Shown here piece by piece: positions 1 to 13,200 of a stretch of 64,000 nt of DNA. The notes under the pieces were generated by a model. It had not been told where the DNA came from and ran no database searches. It saw only the letters and a program-made list of their open reading frames with translations. Made by a program: the position numbers and the translations under genes. Position 1 is the first letter of the stretch. Every line of letters begins with the position of its first letter. Origin of the DNA: Cristatella mucedo (lineage: Eukaryota > Bryozoa > Phylactolaemata > Cristatellidae); assembly GCA_009760855.2 (NCBI GenBank), contig WPIO01000060.1, positions 621,001 to 685,000 of the forward strand, given 5' to 3'.

Positions 1-834
1 GTTATACATCACCTCGAAGCATACCTGCTGAGTTTGAAGTTTCAATACAAGAGTTCAGCTAGTCTGCCACAACTTGGTCTAGTGTCTTTGAATGGAACGG
101 TAGAAGGGAGACTGGGCAAAAGCTGCTCAAGTTCACTTGGTTTAGTGCCGCTTTCTAACGGCCTGACTACAGCATCCTTCAATGGTGCAAGGATCATGTC
201 CTGAGGCTAAGGGCATATTTAGGGCAGGGAGTCAGTCCTGCGAGGTTGCTACTGAGGGACAGTGGTCAGACAGAAGAGATGGTGCTACCTTAGGGATGCA
301 TTCTCCGATCTCGTCTATCTTGCTGATTGCAGGATGCTTGAGCAGCCATCAGCTAGATTACCGCAAGCTAGTGCCACTAGGTAAGGAGCTAACCCGGGAG
401 CTGTGAAGAAGTGGTTGACAAGAAGCGTCAGCATTTTTGTATTGTACACCTTAAGATCTACAATATATGTATATAGGCTAGACTTGGTCTTCACTAGGAT
501 CGATTAGTGTTATCTACAGTCTAGTCCTTGCATGCCAGTCGATCGACAGTCAGCCGTGATCTTTCGCGTGCTTTCTCAAGCTTGCACTGAGTAGATCTAG
601 CTAGTTTAACGTCTTCGGTAAACTATAGGTCGTCTGGGCGAGGGCACACATTTCGCTTAGCCAGAGGTGCCAACATTGTCGAACATGCCGGCTAGAGTCG
701 TGCTGCAGCATCCGACCAATGAAGACAGGTCGGAAGGGGGATTGAGCAGCAGAGGCGACGAGGACTGAACCTGGACCGAACAGCATCGATGTCAAGGGTA
801 TTAAGGTTTCACAGATGATTTTGGATATTATTTT
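1..834. other. Left-edge intronic sequence, no gene seen
   Basis: Expected to be the intron after plexin exon 12. I found no continuation of the IPT1 domain on the minus strand and no other recognisable element. Confidence 0.5.
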
Positions 835-916
835 CCTTTACAGAAAATGTAAAGCGCGTAGAAAGAGATCGAGTTCTCTGAGCGTGCTATAACGAATGCT
901 ATTATTCTTACATTAG
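835..916 (+). mobile_element. LINE-A solo 3' tail
   Basis: AAATGTAAAGCGCGTAGAAAGAGATCGAGTTCTCTGAGCGTGCTATAA-type hairpin with a short ATT-rich end. Only the terminal hairpin is present, as expected from an extreme 5' truncation or a very short SINE-like derivative. It lies left of plexin exon 12. Confidence 0.75.
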
Positions 917-1108
917 TATTAGGGGGTTTTGTTGCAAATTGAGCGAGAATTCCAAAGACAAGCGTTAACATGATGGGCCACCGGGATTACAGCAGGCCTG
1001 ATGACCGCGAAGTTAGAGTGGTTCACAGCAGCCCTTGAGGAAGATGAGGGTTCAAAGGCTCAAGGGAACAACGGGCCACAATCTAGTGCTGGCTGCAGCT
1101 CTGTGTAC

Positions 1109-1281
1109 CGTCGGCTGGACTGGTAGTCCTTGATGGCGCACTTTACTTCTCGGGCAGGTCCAGACGTGGCATTGCTCACAATCGTTATGTGCTCTCCAAG
1201 GTCGCTGGTGTTGAAGCCAAGGTTGTGGCCAGTCACTGTGATCAACGTGCCACCTTCGGTGGGTCCAAACTTCGGGGAGAA
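1109..1281 (-). CDS. PLXNA: Plexin exon 12: start of IPT1, last exon seen
   Basis: Residues 902-958 plus two bases. The acceptor CTCGTGTTCAG precedes TTCTCC; the intron before it is only 107 nt. FSPKFGPTEGGTLITV then GHNLGF is a textbook IPT/TIG start (PxxGPxxGGT...GxNLG). The donor is taken as CGACG followed by GTACAC (phase 2), a weak site placed after VKCAIKDYQSSR. The same frame stays open to about 1060. I found no following exon between 1 and 1060, so the next one is probably outside the window. Confidence 0.83.
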
Positions 1282-4200
1282 CTGAACACGAGGCCAAATC
1301 CAACACACGGGTAAAAAAAAAGATACAGCTTGAGGCAACGCCGAGACAGGCGCGTCTGCGGCCAGCTGACAGCCTGCGAGCGACCTACATCGGTGATCGT
1401 CGGATTGCGACATATGGATGGCCTCTCAAGGAAGTTGCCAGAGCACTGAGACCGGCCGTTACACTGGCCAGAGTCACCACTGGATTCGCACCATCCACAA
1501 TCGTACACTTGGTCAAGCATTAGGCACTCTCCACAAAAGTTGGCACGATCGCTGCATCGATAAACTGTCACTGCAATGCCAAAGCACTCAGGACTAGATG
1601 GGTTAAAAGAGTGACTAAGCTATTCAGTATAAAAAAATAGTTGCAATTACGACAAAGACGACGATGTATCTTTTGTCAGAGCACACACTATCATACGTGG
1701 AAGCAGGTGCCCGAACCCTGCCGAGGTGGTGCCAGAATCCCGCCGAAGCTCTGGCAGCATATTGCCAAGGGTTGGTTTGAACTGGCAGGCAAGCATGCAA
1801 CCTTTCCCGCACGAAACCTGGTTGCTCACCGCTCTACTACACAACAAACTAGGCAGCCATCTCAAATCGAAAGGCACACAACTAGGCAAAGAATTATATT
1901 GCTAGCACACCGCAGGCTCTCACGGGCTACCCTAAAAGCAAGAGACAGTGAGCCCAGCAACAACTAAGCAAGTAGCCAGCTGTAGAAAAACACAAGAAAG
2001 CTCAGCACGAACCAATCACAATCACGTCCAACGAGGGAGGTAAGAGGCGAAGGCAATTTGAAATCAGCGCTTTTTTTGCGACAGACGCGGGGAGGGGACG
2101 ATGCACGGGGGTCAAGCGACGCTCGATCATCCGGCAGCTTACCGGTTATGTCCTGCTCGCTGTCCAGGTACTTCGCCGGCGGCTCGGTCGGATCTTCGTC
2201 GCTGGCCCAGCGGCCCCAGCTCATCCTGAGCCGCAGCTCCCGAGGAGCAGGCAGACCTTGCAGAGTGCACGCGAGCTCACCCTTGTCGCTGTGGCCGGCC
2301 GAGGCACTGTAGGTAGCAGGAACTTTGATGCTGCTCACGCCGAAGCCACCCGAATCGACGAAGACACACTCAAAGGTATTCTGGAATGCCTGCGGAGCAA
2401 CACATTGAAAAGCGGTCATCACAAGGCAGGCGTAAATCTGCACCGTCGGCACTTCAATTCCCGGTGCATTAGTGCTGCAGCAAGGGAAAATACCAACCAC
2501 CCGGGTAAAGCCACACTCTAGGGGGAGGGTTGTAGCACTGTCTGGTCTACTGGTACTGGGCATTGGGCTTAGTACCGATCGGCACGGCCATAATTGAAGA
2601 GAACAGACCTGCTTTAACGACACACGGTGGGCTTCGGCTGGTTACATGACTCCACACATGGGTATACAGGCACGAGCGAGGATCAACCGCTCTGAAAGTG
2701 ATGAGAGCATTGTCGGTATCGCCGAGCTGGTTTGGCCCAGCGGTTAAGGTGCTCGCTCCGACCAAGGTCTGACTGAGGTCGTGGGCTCGAGCCCGGAGGC
2801 ATATGTGAAGCGCCTGAATAGAGATTAAGTTCTCTTGGGACGCTATATAAATGAATTATATTTTCATTATATTATTGTCCATGCGGCCAGACCACATGTC
2901 TCCCTATCCGCCTGTTGTCCTAATCAGGCTCCAAAACTCTGCACAGCCTCAGGTGAGCTACAACCGACTATTAACTTCAATATCGACACACGGCTAATGC
3001 CTCCACTCAAACTATGATTAGCGTTTCGGAGTAAGATCTTAAGCAGGTTTACGCAAGTGATTGTTTCCAGAAACAGCTCCAGGTCTCGTATTTTGACACT
3101 CTACATTAATGTCTAGACAGCTCTACATTAGACATCTAAGAGTCACTGGTTTGCAGAAGTCTTGTCACGGGTGGCTTGTGGCCGAACCAGTGTGGCCTGT
3201 ACTCCTGGGGCTCTAAAGGCCATCTGGTACAGCCGATCCTGTTTGGCCAACAACATACTGGCTGCTGCATTTGGCCACTCACGAAGCTGCCTAGACGGCA
3301 GCTGCACACGCCCCTGTCTCCTAGGGAAGGAATGATTGGCCGGAGTAAGTCGATTAGCCATTCTGACCCTAGGAGGACACAAGCCATTCCTTCGCTAGGA
3401 GGAAGCAGCTCAGTGGCCAGAGCTCACGAAACATTGACAATAAGGCTGTTTCAAGGACACTTCCTGGTCGAGCCAACAGCAGCCCCTCTGCCGGGCGGTA
3501 TGACAGCGGAGGCTGCCCCACCAAAGCATCGATGCTGCTAACGAAGCTGGCGTTGCCGTTAGATCGTGCATTTCTGAGCAGCACAATTGTTAATCAAATA
3601 TATCTCCCATGTAGCAACAACCACAATTACAAGAGGAACAGCCTATTCTATCGACTCAGAAGGCACTTAGAGGGCCACTATTTTTCGGAGCATTTACGTA
3701 ATAATAAGAGCAACCCTAATTATAATAATAATAGCAATAAAATAATGATGGGCCTTTGTATAACAACCTCAGAGAACTATGTCTTCTTCTAAGGGCTTAA
3801 TAAAATGCAAAGGAAGCATGCCAATATGGTTAGCGTTAATACGCACAGCATCAGCACGCGAAAGCAGACAAATGTCAGTTCACACGGACGCAGCGAATGC
3901 TGAGAGAAAAGGTGTTTTTAGCTTCTTTTTGAATGTCGCCTAGTTACGAGCTGTCCAGACGTCAGTCGGGAGTGAGTTCCAGCCATTAGGAGCACAACAA
4001 TTAACGGCATCATCTCCTAAGGATTTGAGGTTGGCTTGAGGCACAGCTAAACGAACTGAGTTTGTCAGAAAAGTGGGTGGTACGATGACTAGCCTGGTAG
4101 CGAAATAGTTGATAGGTAGGCTGGAGCCCGAGAATGGACGGACCTAAAAGTGAGTGACTGGACCCTGAAGTCGATGCGTTCCTTGACAACGAGCTAGTGC

Positions 4201-7200
4201 AGGTCGGTAGAGAGAAGTAGAGTAATGTGGTGGGCTCACGACAGACGATCCTATTGGCATAGTTTTGAACCAACTGCCACTGCCTTATTGTACAGATAGG
4301 ACGACCTACAAGTAGTGAGTAACAAAAGTCAATACCTTACATAGATCCACTTGGATATGATGCCACAGTCTAGGCAGGCCCGAATATTGTAATGTTACAC
4401 AACTTAAAGTTGGCCGATTTGATTGTGGAGCTGACAGGGTCGTCTGGGAAAGGTCAATTTGGAATAGGACATGCAGATTTGAGTGCAGATGCTACAGGAG
4501 ATATACCAGCCGAGCCGTTTTGAGAGGTAATGTTTTCCTATTTCTGAGTAAAATTAAGTCTGCCCACAACTACTTCGTTGGATTTATCGTTATCGCTATT
4601 CAATTTGAGAAAGTTTACTGCGATCCAGGTACGAATATATTATTCAAGAATAATCATAAGAATCTAATTGATCGTTTATACAGCACTCTGAGAATTAAAT
4701 CTCTATCTAGGTGCTTTTCAACTTGTGCAAGAAGATCAATAACCATGGCCTAGTTGCCTCCTCATCGTCTTACCCTAGGAGGTAAGGCACTGCTCTTCAC
4801 GACCCGGGTCATGGGTTCGAGTCCTCTACTGCCCACTGAAGGCAGTGGTGAGAGCCATTAAGGCTCTTCTGCAGCTAGACAAATGAGGCTGTTAAATCAG
4901 CTAATATTTTTCTTAAGGCGCAGGTGGTGCAAGAGCACGCAAGAGAAGTGAGAGGGTCGGGTAGGGAGGCCGGTTCATTGCAGACAAAACCCTAGGGAAA
5001 AGCGCTTGAAGCGTACTTCCAAAAAAGAGGTGGCAATTATGGGAGGTAGCAAATGTCTGTGGTGGCATCTGTGCGGGAATCCTTGGCACCCAGTTCACTG
5101 CCATGGGCGGCAATGCGAGGAGAAACGCCACAACGTACACGGGCCACAAACGCATACAAAATCAACCACCAGCACCTGCTTCGCCAGGAGTTCCACAGTG
5201 AATGTAGCTGTAGAGCCAACGTGGGCAAACAGCCCTCGACTGTCGCTCGACTGCAAGGCGATCCGGGGGCATTGCTTTTCAACACCTGCCTGTAGACAAA
5301 GAATAGCCGAGATCGATGACAGCACACGGCCACACGGGTTCGCATGATCGTGCCTAAGGATTAAAATCAAAGCAAGGCAAATATTTCCGGCATCAACAAC
5401 CATGCAGTGGTCTCGTGGCTACGACAAGCTACAGCAATTTGCTGATCGCAAACACTATACTTACCTGGACTTACAATCGTATTTTACCAATTACCAACAA
5501 GAGCTCTTTCAAGTCGGGCATTATATGCATGTGCAACAACAAACACTCGAAACGTTGGCCAAATGTCACCTCACTAGAACAATGGCTGGTACTGAACTGC
5601 TTCTAGCTGCTATGCTACAGCAGCCAGGTTAGCAGGCTCCTAGGCTATCATCATTTGCAACCGGATATGTCGCAACCTATGGCTTAGATATTTTTTTACT
5701 ATGAGCTGGTATGGTATGGTGGTCTCAAGTGAAGATACGTCAGCTTTATTTGCTGCCGTTGTACGTGGACAGACGTGGCACTCTCGCGCTGAGGACTAAA
5801 CAGCCGGAAAGCACTCTCGCTGATTTCCGAATGCAGTGCGACTGCCGACGGACTGAATGACAGACAAAATAATTGCCTCGAGCGATAATGATTCTGCAAC
5901 CTCTGTCCAGTGCCCTAACCGACTGAGTCATTCAGATTACTCTCGCCATGGCGATCAACATACTGCTATAAGGCGAGGCTTTACAATGCCACTTGAGTGC
6001 CAAGTCCCCGTATACTGAGTATGAACGAATGTGCAGGTTTATAATCGGGAACTTTGACGCCCAGTCACCACGCCTGTTTCAGTCGTAGAAGTGGCAAAGA
6101 GAGTCGTACCTGCTGCTGCACGATTTACTAACGGGCCAGCCGCAAAGATCTGCCTGCAGCTATTTTCCACAAGCAGTCGCTTTATGCACCGACGACTCAG
6201 CAATATTCGGGAATGGGCCCTAACGATTGCCGTCACTCTCTGCTGCCGTCAGCAAACCTGCGTGCGTTCGCACGGCTTCTGCAACTCGGTGAAAGTGCTG
6301 GGGGTGAGGCGCTAGTCACACCAGTAATTGAAACATGCGTCTGCAAGGTCTAACACCTGCCACGTGCTCTGCACTGGTTGTAGAGACTTCAGTTCCGGAG
6401 CCTCTACGCAGTGTTAATGTAATGTAATGTATCTCCGTCTGTAACTCCACAAAGTCATAAAGACTATCTGAGTGTTATGCAGGAGAGTTTTGTATAGCTC
6501 ACTCACAGCCTAAGCGGCTTTCGGTACGCATTCGGCACCTAACAGACTTCGTCTCACGCAACAAAGAGAAAGTGGGAAGCATATCAGAGTCAGGAGAGCA
6601 GTTGAGGTAGAGAGTAGCATAGAAGTAGCTGCTCAGGACCGCTGAAAAGGATGTGCCATAGTCGGCAGTAGGAAAGTAGTTGTCGTTGCGCAAGAATTGT
6701 GGAAGCGAGTTCTACAGTCTAGGACCTGCAGAGCTAAAGCTTCTGTCGCCAACTGTCTTTAAGCGGAGGAATGGGACAGCTAATTTATTGTCCACACAGG
6801 ACCTGAGGGCACGGACAGGCTGAAACTGGTGCAGCAGTTCAGCTAGGTACGAAGGAGCCAAGCAGTGGCGGGCCTTGTGGGTCAGCGTAAGAACGTTTAT
6901 CTCGTTTAGTAGGCCAGTACTTGCAGAGTTCCACACTGGCCTGTGAGGGTGGTCTCTTGCTGTTACCGACGGCACTTCTAGCATATTGTGCCATAGGAGT
7001 GAGTAATTGTGGGGCAGCAATACATCCAAACACATCTGAAGCACTCAGAAGCTGTAGCGGCATTTGAAAAGCCGAGCTAGTTTCTCGACTTTCACCTCAC
7101 AGAAAATTCAGAAAACATAGCCACACTCAACTGCTTTTCACTTTAATAATAATAATAATGCACTTGATAAAGCGCCCTCAGAGAACTCAATCTCTTTCTA

Positions 7201-10200
7201 GGCGCTTTACATTTGCTGCAAAGGATTATGCAATTGAATAGTGAGTAATATCATGCTTGATAAACAACACGAATAACATGGTTAGGGGTGACATGCACAG
7301 GGTCAGCATGCAAATGTGGTTAGTGGCAGCATGCACAGTGTCAGCACGTGTAAGCACACGAAGGATGAATCACGGAGACTTTGAGACGATGATGCATCAC
7401 TGCAACAAATCTTCTGCATGGCTGCGGTCGCAATCTACGCATCTCCACCGGCCGTAGCGTTCCCATTTAATCAACAAGCCAATTGTCGCCCGTCGTATTT
7501 TGGCCCCTTCTCCCAAGCCGTTTCTATCGGTCGTCCACTCGGTCTGCCTTTCTCTCTCACTGTCTCTCACGCCATCCGTCGCTGTCTTGCTGACCAGTTC
7601 GCTCTCTCCCCCACCACTTCTATTCTCACCCTTTGCTCACTCTTTGCTCCTTTTCCTCCTCTCTGTCCCTCTCTGTACCTCTCTGTCTGCCTCTCTCTCC
7701 TCTCTCTCTCTCTCTCCCTTGCTTAATAGTTCTCTCTCTCTCTCTCCCATCTACTCTGGCCTGTCTCTATTACCCGCTCGATTTCTCTTCTCTCGGCCCT
7801 TCATCCCCCTGTTGATCTTTCGTTCACTCGTATCTGCCAGCAACAAGGCAGCCGGCCGATAGCAGTGGGCAGGGGCCCGCCTCTGCTGTGAGGTAGGGCA
7901 GCGGTGCAGACAGCACTCGCAGTGGCATACAAACCGGCTCCAGCTGATAATGAAACAACGCTTTCCACTACTCTTAACGGTTTCGATAAGTCTTGTTCCA
8001 AAAGATTTGTGTTGGCTGCTAGTACATGCTTTTATCCTTGTGCTTGATACAGAGGTATGGGAGTCATTCTAAGGGGGAAGCTTGAAATGAGTGCGACTGG
8101 TTTCCTGACGCCTGACAGGTGACCACCATTTGACAAGCCTTTGGAGAAGCATTGACACGACACTCACGTTATAGTAATTTTGCAGCATCTGAACTTAAAA
8201 CACTTTGCCCCACATATTCAATTACGCAGAGACCACTTTTAGCAGACCTGGCACACTAGGTGAGGCGGTTGCTTTCACGACCTCGGGACCGAGGTCGTGG
8301 GTTCGATTCATGCGGTGTGCGATCCTTTATCGCCACTGCAATCGGTGGTGATAACCGTAAAGGCTCTTCTGTCGCTATACAAAAAGAGGCTGTTTAATCA
8401 GCTAGGATTTTTTTCTTTCCCAACTGCCAGCCCTTCTGAAGCCAATTCCAGCCGAAGACATACCCAGGCCTTTTTCACCGGGCTAACCTTCGACCATAGC
8501 TAGGTCCCTCGGATCCCCGAAAGGAATGTGTTACGCGGTTCGCTGTTAGACAGCCCCTTTCGGCATGTCCATGATTCTAGCCTACATTGTAGCACCAGTA
8601 CACAGCCCCACCTTGATTCAGCATCTCGCATAAACGTAAGTCATCATCTGACAGCTCATGATAATAAACTAGCTGATTTACCCACCTCTTTTGTATAGCA
8701 ACAGAAGAGCCTTTACGGCTACCACCACCGATTGCAGTGGCAATAAAGGATCGCCCAGTGCAGGATTCGAACCCGCAACCTCGGGACCGAGGGGATCAAG
8801 GTCGTGATAAACAACCGCCTTATCTAGTGTGCCAGCACGGCTCACCAATATGTGTAACATTGCCTGGCAGCTTCCAACTTCGTCATTACACTCGCGATAC
8901 TACTCTAGAACATGTACTCTAAGCTTAGTGGCCGAAGTAAGCTGTTACGAGCCATACCACGTGTCGATTTGCAATCTGCAAATACGATTCAGGAATGCTT
9001 GCTTCCAGGTCTGGTATGGGTCATACAACTAGTTGAGCACTGCAATAGTTATGGGCTACAGACGACCAAGTTAAATGAGGAACATAGCGCATGTAATTAC
9101 AGCCAAAAACCAAAAGGCATTAGTAGATGCCACGTTGTTCATGTTCTGCCAAGGGAGCAGATTCTCTGTGTTTGCAGAAGCCCGAAGGCTGCTGCGGCGC
9201 TGAACAATATTTGTCGCGCTTAATGCTTCTGACGAAGGGCTCAGCCATCGAGGAAAGTGCAAGACTCCTTTGCCAAGGCTCTCCCTCTGCAAGGTCTGCT
9301 GGAAACGCCAAAGAACGAAGACGAAAATCCGTGACGACAGCAGAACACATAGCACCTCCCATCTCCGTTCTCGAGGCTCAGGCGTCGGGGCAGCCTCTGC
9401 CGCACGCCACCATCCGCTGCTGAAGCCCGGCTCCTGCTGCATCCGACACGAGCCCCTACTCTGCGAGCACTTACCGGCGACGAGTAAATGAACTGATCTT
9501 CCAGAGCGGGCATGTCGGCGGCGTCCGAGCAAGCGCTTCCTTGCAGAAGCCACTTGCACGGGAAGGCGGAACGCGTGCAGGACAAGCACCTGAAAGAAAT
9601 CAAGCCAGGCAATTCAGAGCTGCGCACTCGGGCGAATATCGATGCATACTAGGATGCCCAGAACGACACAAAAGATAATCGGCAGATTGCACATATCCGA
9701 TTTTCAATGCCAACGCCAAGGTCACCACCAGCAGCAACTGCGGTACCGAGCTATGAGCAAAAATCCGCAGGCCCACACGGGCGCTCGCTCAGCGTGCGAT
9801 CTATGTCCCCTCTTTGCCGGACGCTCGCACGAGCGACGAAGCTCTCGACGGCAGCAGCCTCGGCGGCAGCAGCCTCGGTAAAACCCGGCAAGCAACCGAG
9901 CCCTCAAGGGGGTGGAGGGGAGCGAATTGGGCGCGTCCCAAGTTGAGGAACCGGCGCCGCTCGGTGACTGCTAGCTTTGGTACAGCCAAAACACCTCTGC
10001 CGATTCGACGGCGGCTTGTTCCAGATCCGGTTCCACCGACAGCAGGGCGCCAAGCAGGCGGTCGCGACGGCATCGAGTTCTCTCTTACCGTCCATAGAAA
10101 GAGCAGTTGTAAAAAGTCAAGGCGATGCCGTCGAACGTCTGCTCGCCCACTCGTAGGCTCATCACCGTGTCGATGCTCTCTGCAATCGAAAGGGCAAGCT

Positions 10201-13200
10201 CGATCGGCCCAGCCTGCCGGGCGTGTCAGCCGCTGCCGCCCGCAAACGGCTCGGTCATCTGCTGAGGGGCGGGGCAACCGAAGGCGATTGGCTCTTTGGT
10301 ACACTGCTTACCGCTTGCGCCCAGGCGGTTCCTCACTTCGGCGGCCGACGGCATGTGGCACGAGAGCACCACTGACCGACCGTCTGACCGGGGCACGCTA
10401 GGCCAACCCTCGCGCAGCACGTTACAAACGGTGTCGTTGAAGAAGCAGCAAGTCAGATCGTTTCCGGGCAGAGTCGGCACTTTGTAGAGCGCCACCGGCA
10501 CAGCCTACGTATAGGACATAGCATCAGACGAATGCGACATGCCGGCTGAGAAGGCAGCCTGTCCACTGTCTCCGCCCGACCAATATGATTCACCAAAGAG
10601 ACGCTGGGCACAGCAGCCGCAGGGCAACAGCGAGGACAGCGGCTGCGAAGGACAGCCGAGTTGCAGGAGCAGCACCGCTCGGCGGCGAGGTACGAGCTCG
10701 AGGCCTGGATGCATCCGGGCACGCGTGCAACTCACGGCCTGCAGCGCCGTGACGGAGATCATGTTGCCGTTCACGATGCTACCGAAGCACTGAGGGCTGC
10801 TTCCCAGAGTCAACCAATGGCTCGGCCCGCGACGGCTATTTAAGCACTCACTGTATGCCGTACACCTGAAATGTTCGACAGCAAAGGAATGGAAAAGCCG
10901 GAGCGAAGTTCGACTGTCACGTCTATAAAGCCACTATGTGGTAATGATGCCAAGGAGAAGGAGGGAATAAACCTTGACATTGAGGGAGCACACTGACGGT
11001 CACTGGCAAGCATATTTGTTTAACACAGCCACTACAAAAATGGCAACTAAACATTGACTGTAAGCATGCACAATTCTATGAAAATGGGTGGTCATCGAAT
11101 AGCCGTGATTGCCAGCACTCAACGAGAGGGGGCAGCGTGCTAAGGTGAAAAGCTCGTCAAGAGCAACTGGAAGCTGTAGAGTTATTGCCCAGTCCTCGAT
11201 GAGAATCGCTATTGGTTGTTCAGTCATGCCTATTTATATTATAAAGCTGGGTTTGAAATGGTAAGTATGCGGCCAATTCCGTAGCCGGAAGGTTCTTGAA
11301 AGGCTCTAGCGCTCAACAAAGCGAACGGCCACCGGAAGTGGAGCGCCGGAGAACCGGAAATGTGGAGGTTGGTGAGAAATGGTGTAATGTGGCAGTCACC
11401 ATGTTCGCGGCAGACGAGCCTAGCTGGTGCGTGTTGCACTAACTCCAAGCACCTAATCCAAGCACAGGTTGCAAGAGTAGGGAGTTACAAAAGTCAAGTA
11501 GAAATGTCGAGAATGCACGGACCAACCTGGATGTGGTTCCCATGTCTAAGCATGCCCAAAACTGTGCAATATTACACAGTTGAAAGTAGGCGGACTTGAC
11601 CGTGGAACTAATCAAGATCGTCTAGTGAAAGGTCACTTTGAAAAGAACACCCAGACTGTACGAAGATGCTATAGGAGATACGCTGGCCGACCCCATTGCG
11701 AGGGTAAGCTTTTTTGAATTTCTGAGTCACACCCGGTTTGCCTAGTAAGTCGGTTTGATCGTCATGCAATTTGAGAAAGTCAGTTGCCGTGCGAGTGCGA
11801 ATGTCGGCAGCACATACGGCTAGGGGAGTCAAGAGAGTTCGACGTGCTGGAAGGCAGGGTGGGATCGAAGCACACGAGCAGCAGCAGCAGTGTGCAGTCT
11901 GCACAATAAATGACAGCAGCTGCCCACAGGCTCCGTAGGAAAGCCGGGCCGCAAGGACGACGGCAACGCGATCGAGCGCTCGCTCGGCGGTGGGGCAAAG
12001 CCGCCGCCGATCGGAGCGGTGGCTGCACCGAGGCAGCAGCACCGTACCGCCGCTGCAGGGAGCACCAGCCACAGTGCGGGTCCGAGCGCTGCACGCAGTG
12101 CGTGCAATTAGGCGACGTCCCGCAGTTGGCCAAGTTGACTCGCCACACCTGCAAGAGGAAAGGAGAGCAGCAACGTCAGAGACGGTGACGTCAGAGACGG
12201 TGACGTCAGAGACGGTGGTGGCAAGCTGCGCTGCGCTCCACAGCCACGGGCAGCCGAATGCGAGCCGACAGACGAAAGCCTCTCGGAGTTGACTTGTTGG
12301 CGCCGGAGCGTCACCAAGACACGTCTCGCCAGCAGCAGCAGACACCACGTCACTAAGGCGGCTGCCCAGATAGGGATGGCGACACAAGGCAGCAGCGGCT
12401 GCGGCTAGCTGCTTTGCACAAATAGAAGCTCGATGGGAGCTCAGAAGCGCTTCTGATTTTGGTTGGATACCATCTGGCCCATTTGATCCCGAGATCGGTA
12501 GATTTTAAATTCGTAGCTAATTTGCTTCCGAGTTTTTTTACTACTTTTTCTTTTATGTTCAGATCAACATAGCTTCTGATCCCATTTATAGCCAGCATAT
12601 CTCCTGTTGAATCAGCTCGAAATCTAGGTGTCATGTTCCAAAGTGACCTCTCGTTAGACGACCACATCAGCTCCACAGTCAAATCTGCCTACTTTCAGCT
12701 ACGAAAAATTGCTACAATTCGGGCTTGCTTAGATAAGGATACCACGTTTAAGTTGGTCCATGCATTCGTGACATCTCGTCTCGACTTCTGCAACTCACTG
12801 CTTACTGGCTTACCAGCATGTGCGATCAGGCAATTGCAGCTGGTGCAAAACTCAGCAGCTAGGCTTGTCTGTCGTGAGCGTCGCAGTTGCCACATCACAC
12901 CACTTCTCGCCGACCTGCACTGGCTCCCAGTCAAGCAACGGATTGACTTCAAGGTTTTGTCGCTCACTTTTAGGTCACTTCATTCATTGGCTCCAACCTA
13001 TCTCTCAGATATACTCCCCCACCAGGCCAAGCATCGTTCCACCCGCTTTTCGGAATCCAACAGACTACCAATACCTCGTACAAACCTCAAATCCTTTGGA
13101 GACCGTGCATTCAGTTCGTACGCTCCTAAAGCCTGGAACTCCCTCCCGACTTGCATCAGAACATCCCCTGACTTGACCACATTTAAAATGAACTTAAAAA

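Noticed and set aside
601-795. Possible next plexin exon left of exon 12
   Set aside because: The minus-strand frame shows no IPT features and no matching acceptor in phase 2.
2390-2480. Alternative exon 10 acceptor at CTGCAG near 2475 giving NAPGIEVPTVQIYAC
   Set aside because: It would need a phase that exon 9 does not provide, and a stop codon follows in phase 0. The acceptor at 2390 fits phase and family alignment.
7418-7862. Ser/Leu-rich open frames
   Set aside because: Translation of a CT-rich simple repeat.
8250-8320. tRNA gene candidates at SINE heads
   Set aside because: A and B boxes are present, but no complete cloverleaf can be folded; the same sequence recurs with a fixed SINE body, so these are tRNA-derived SINEs.
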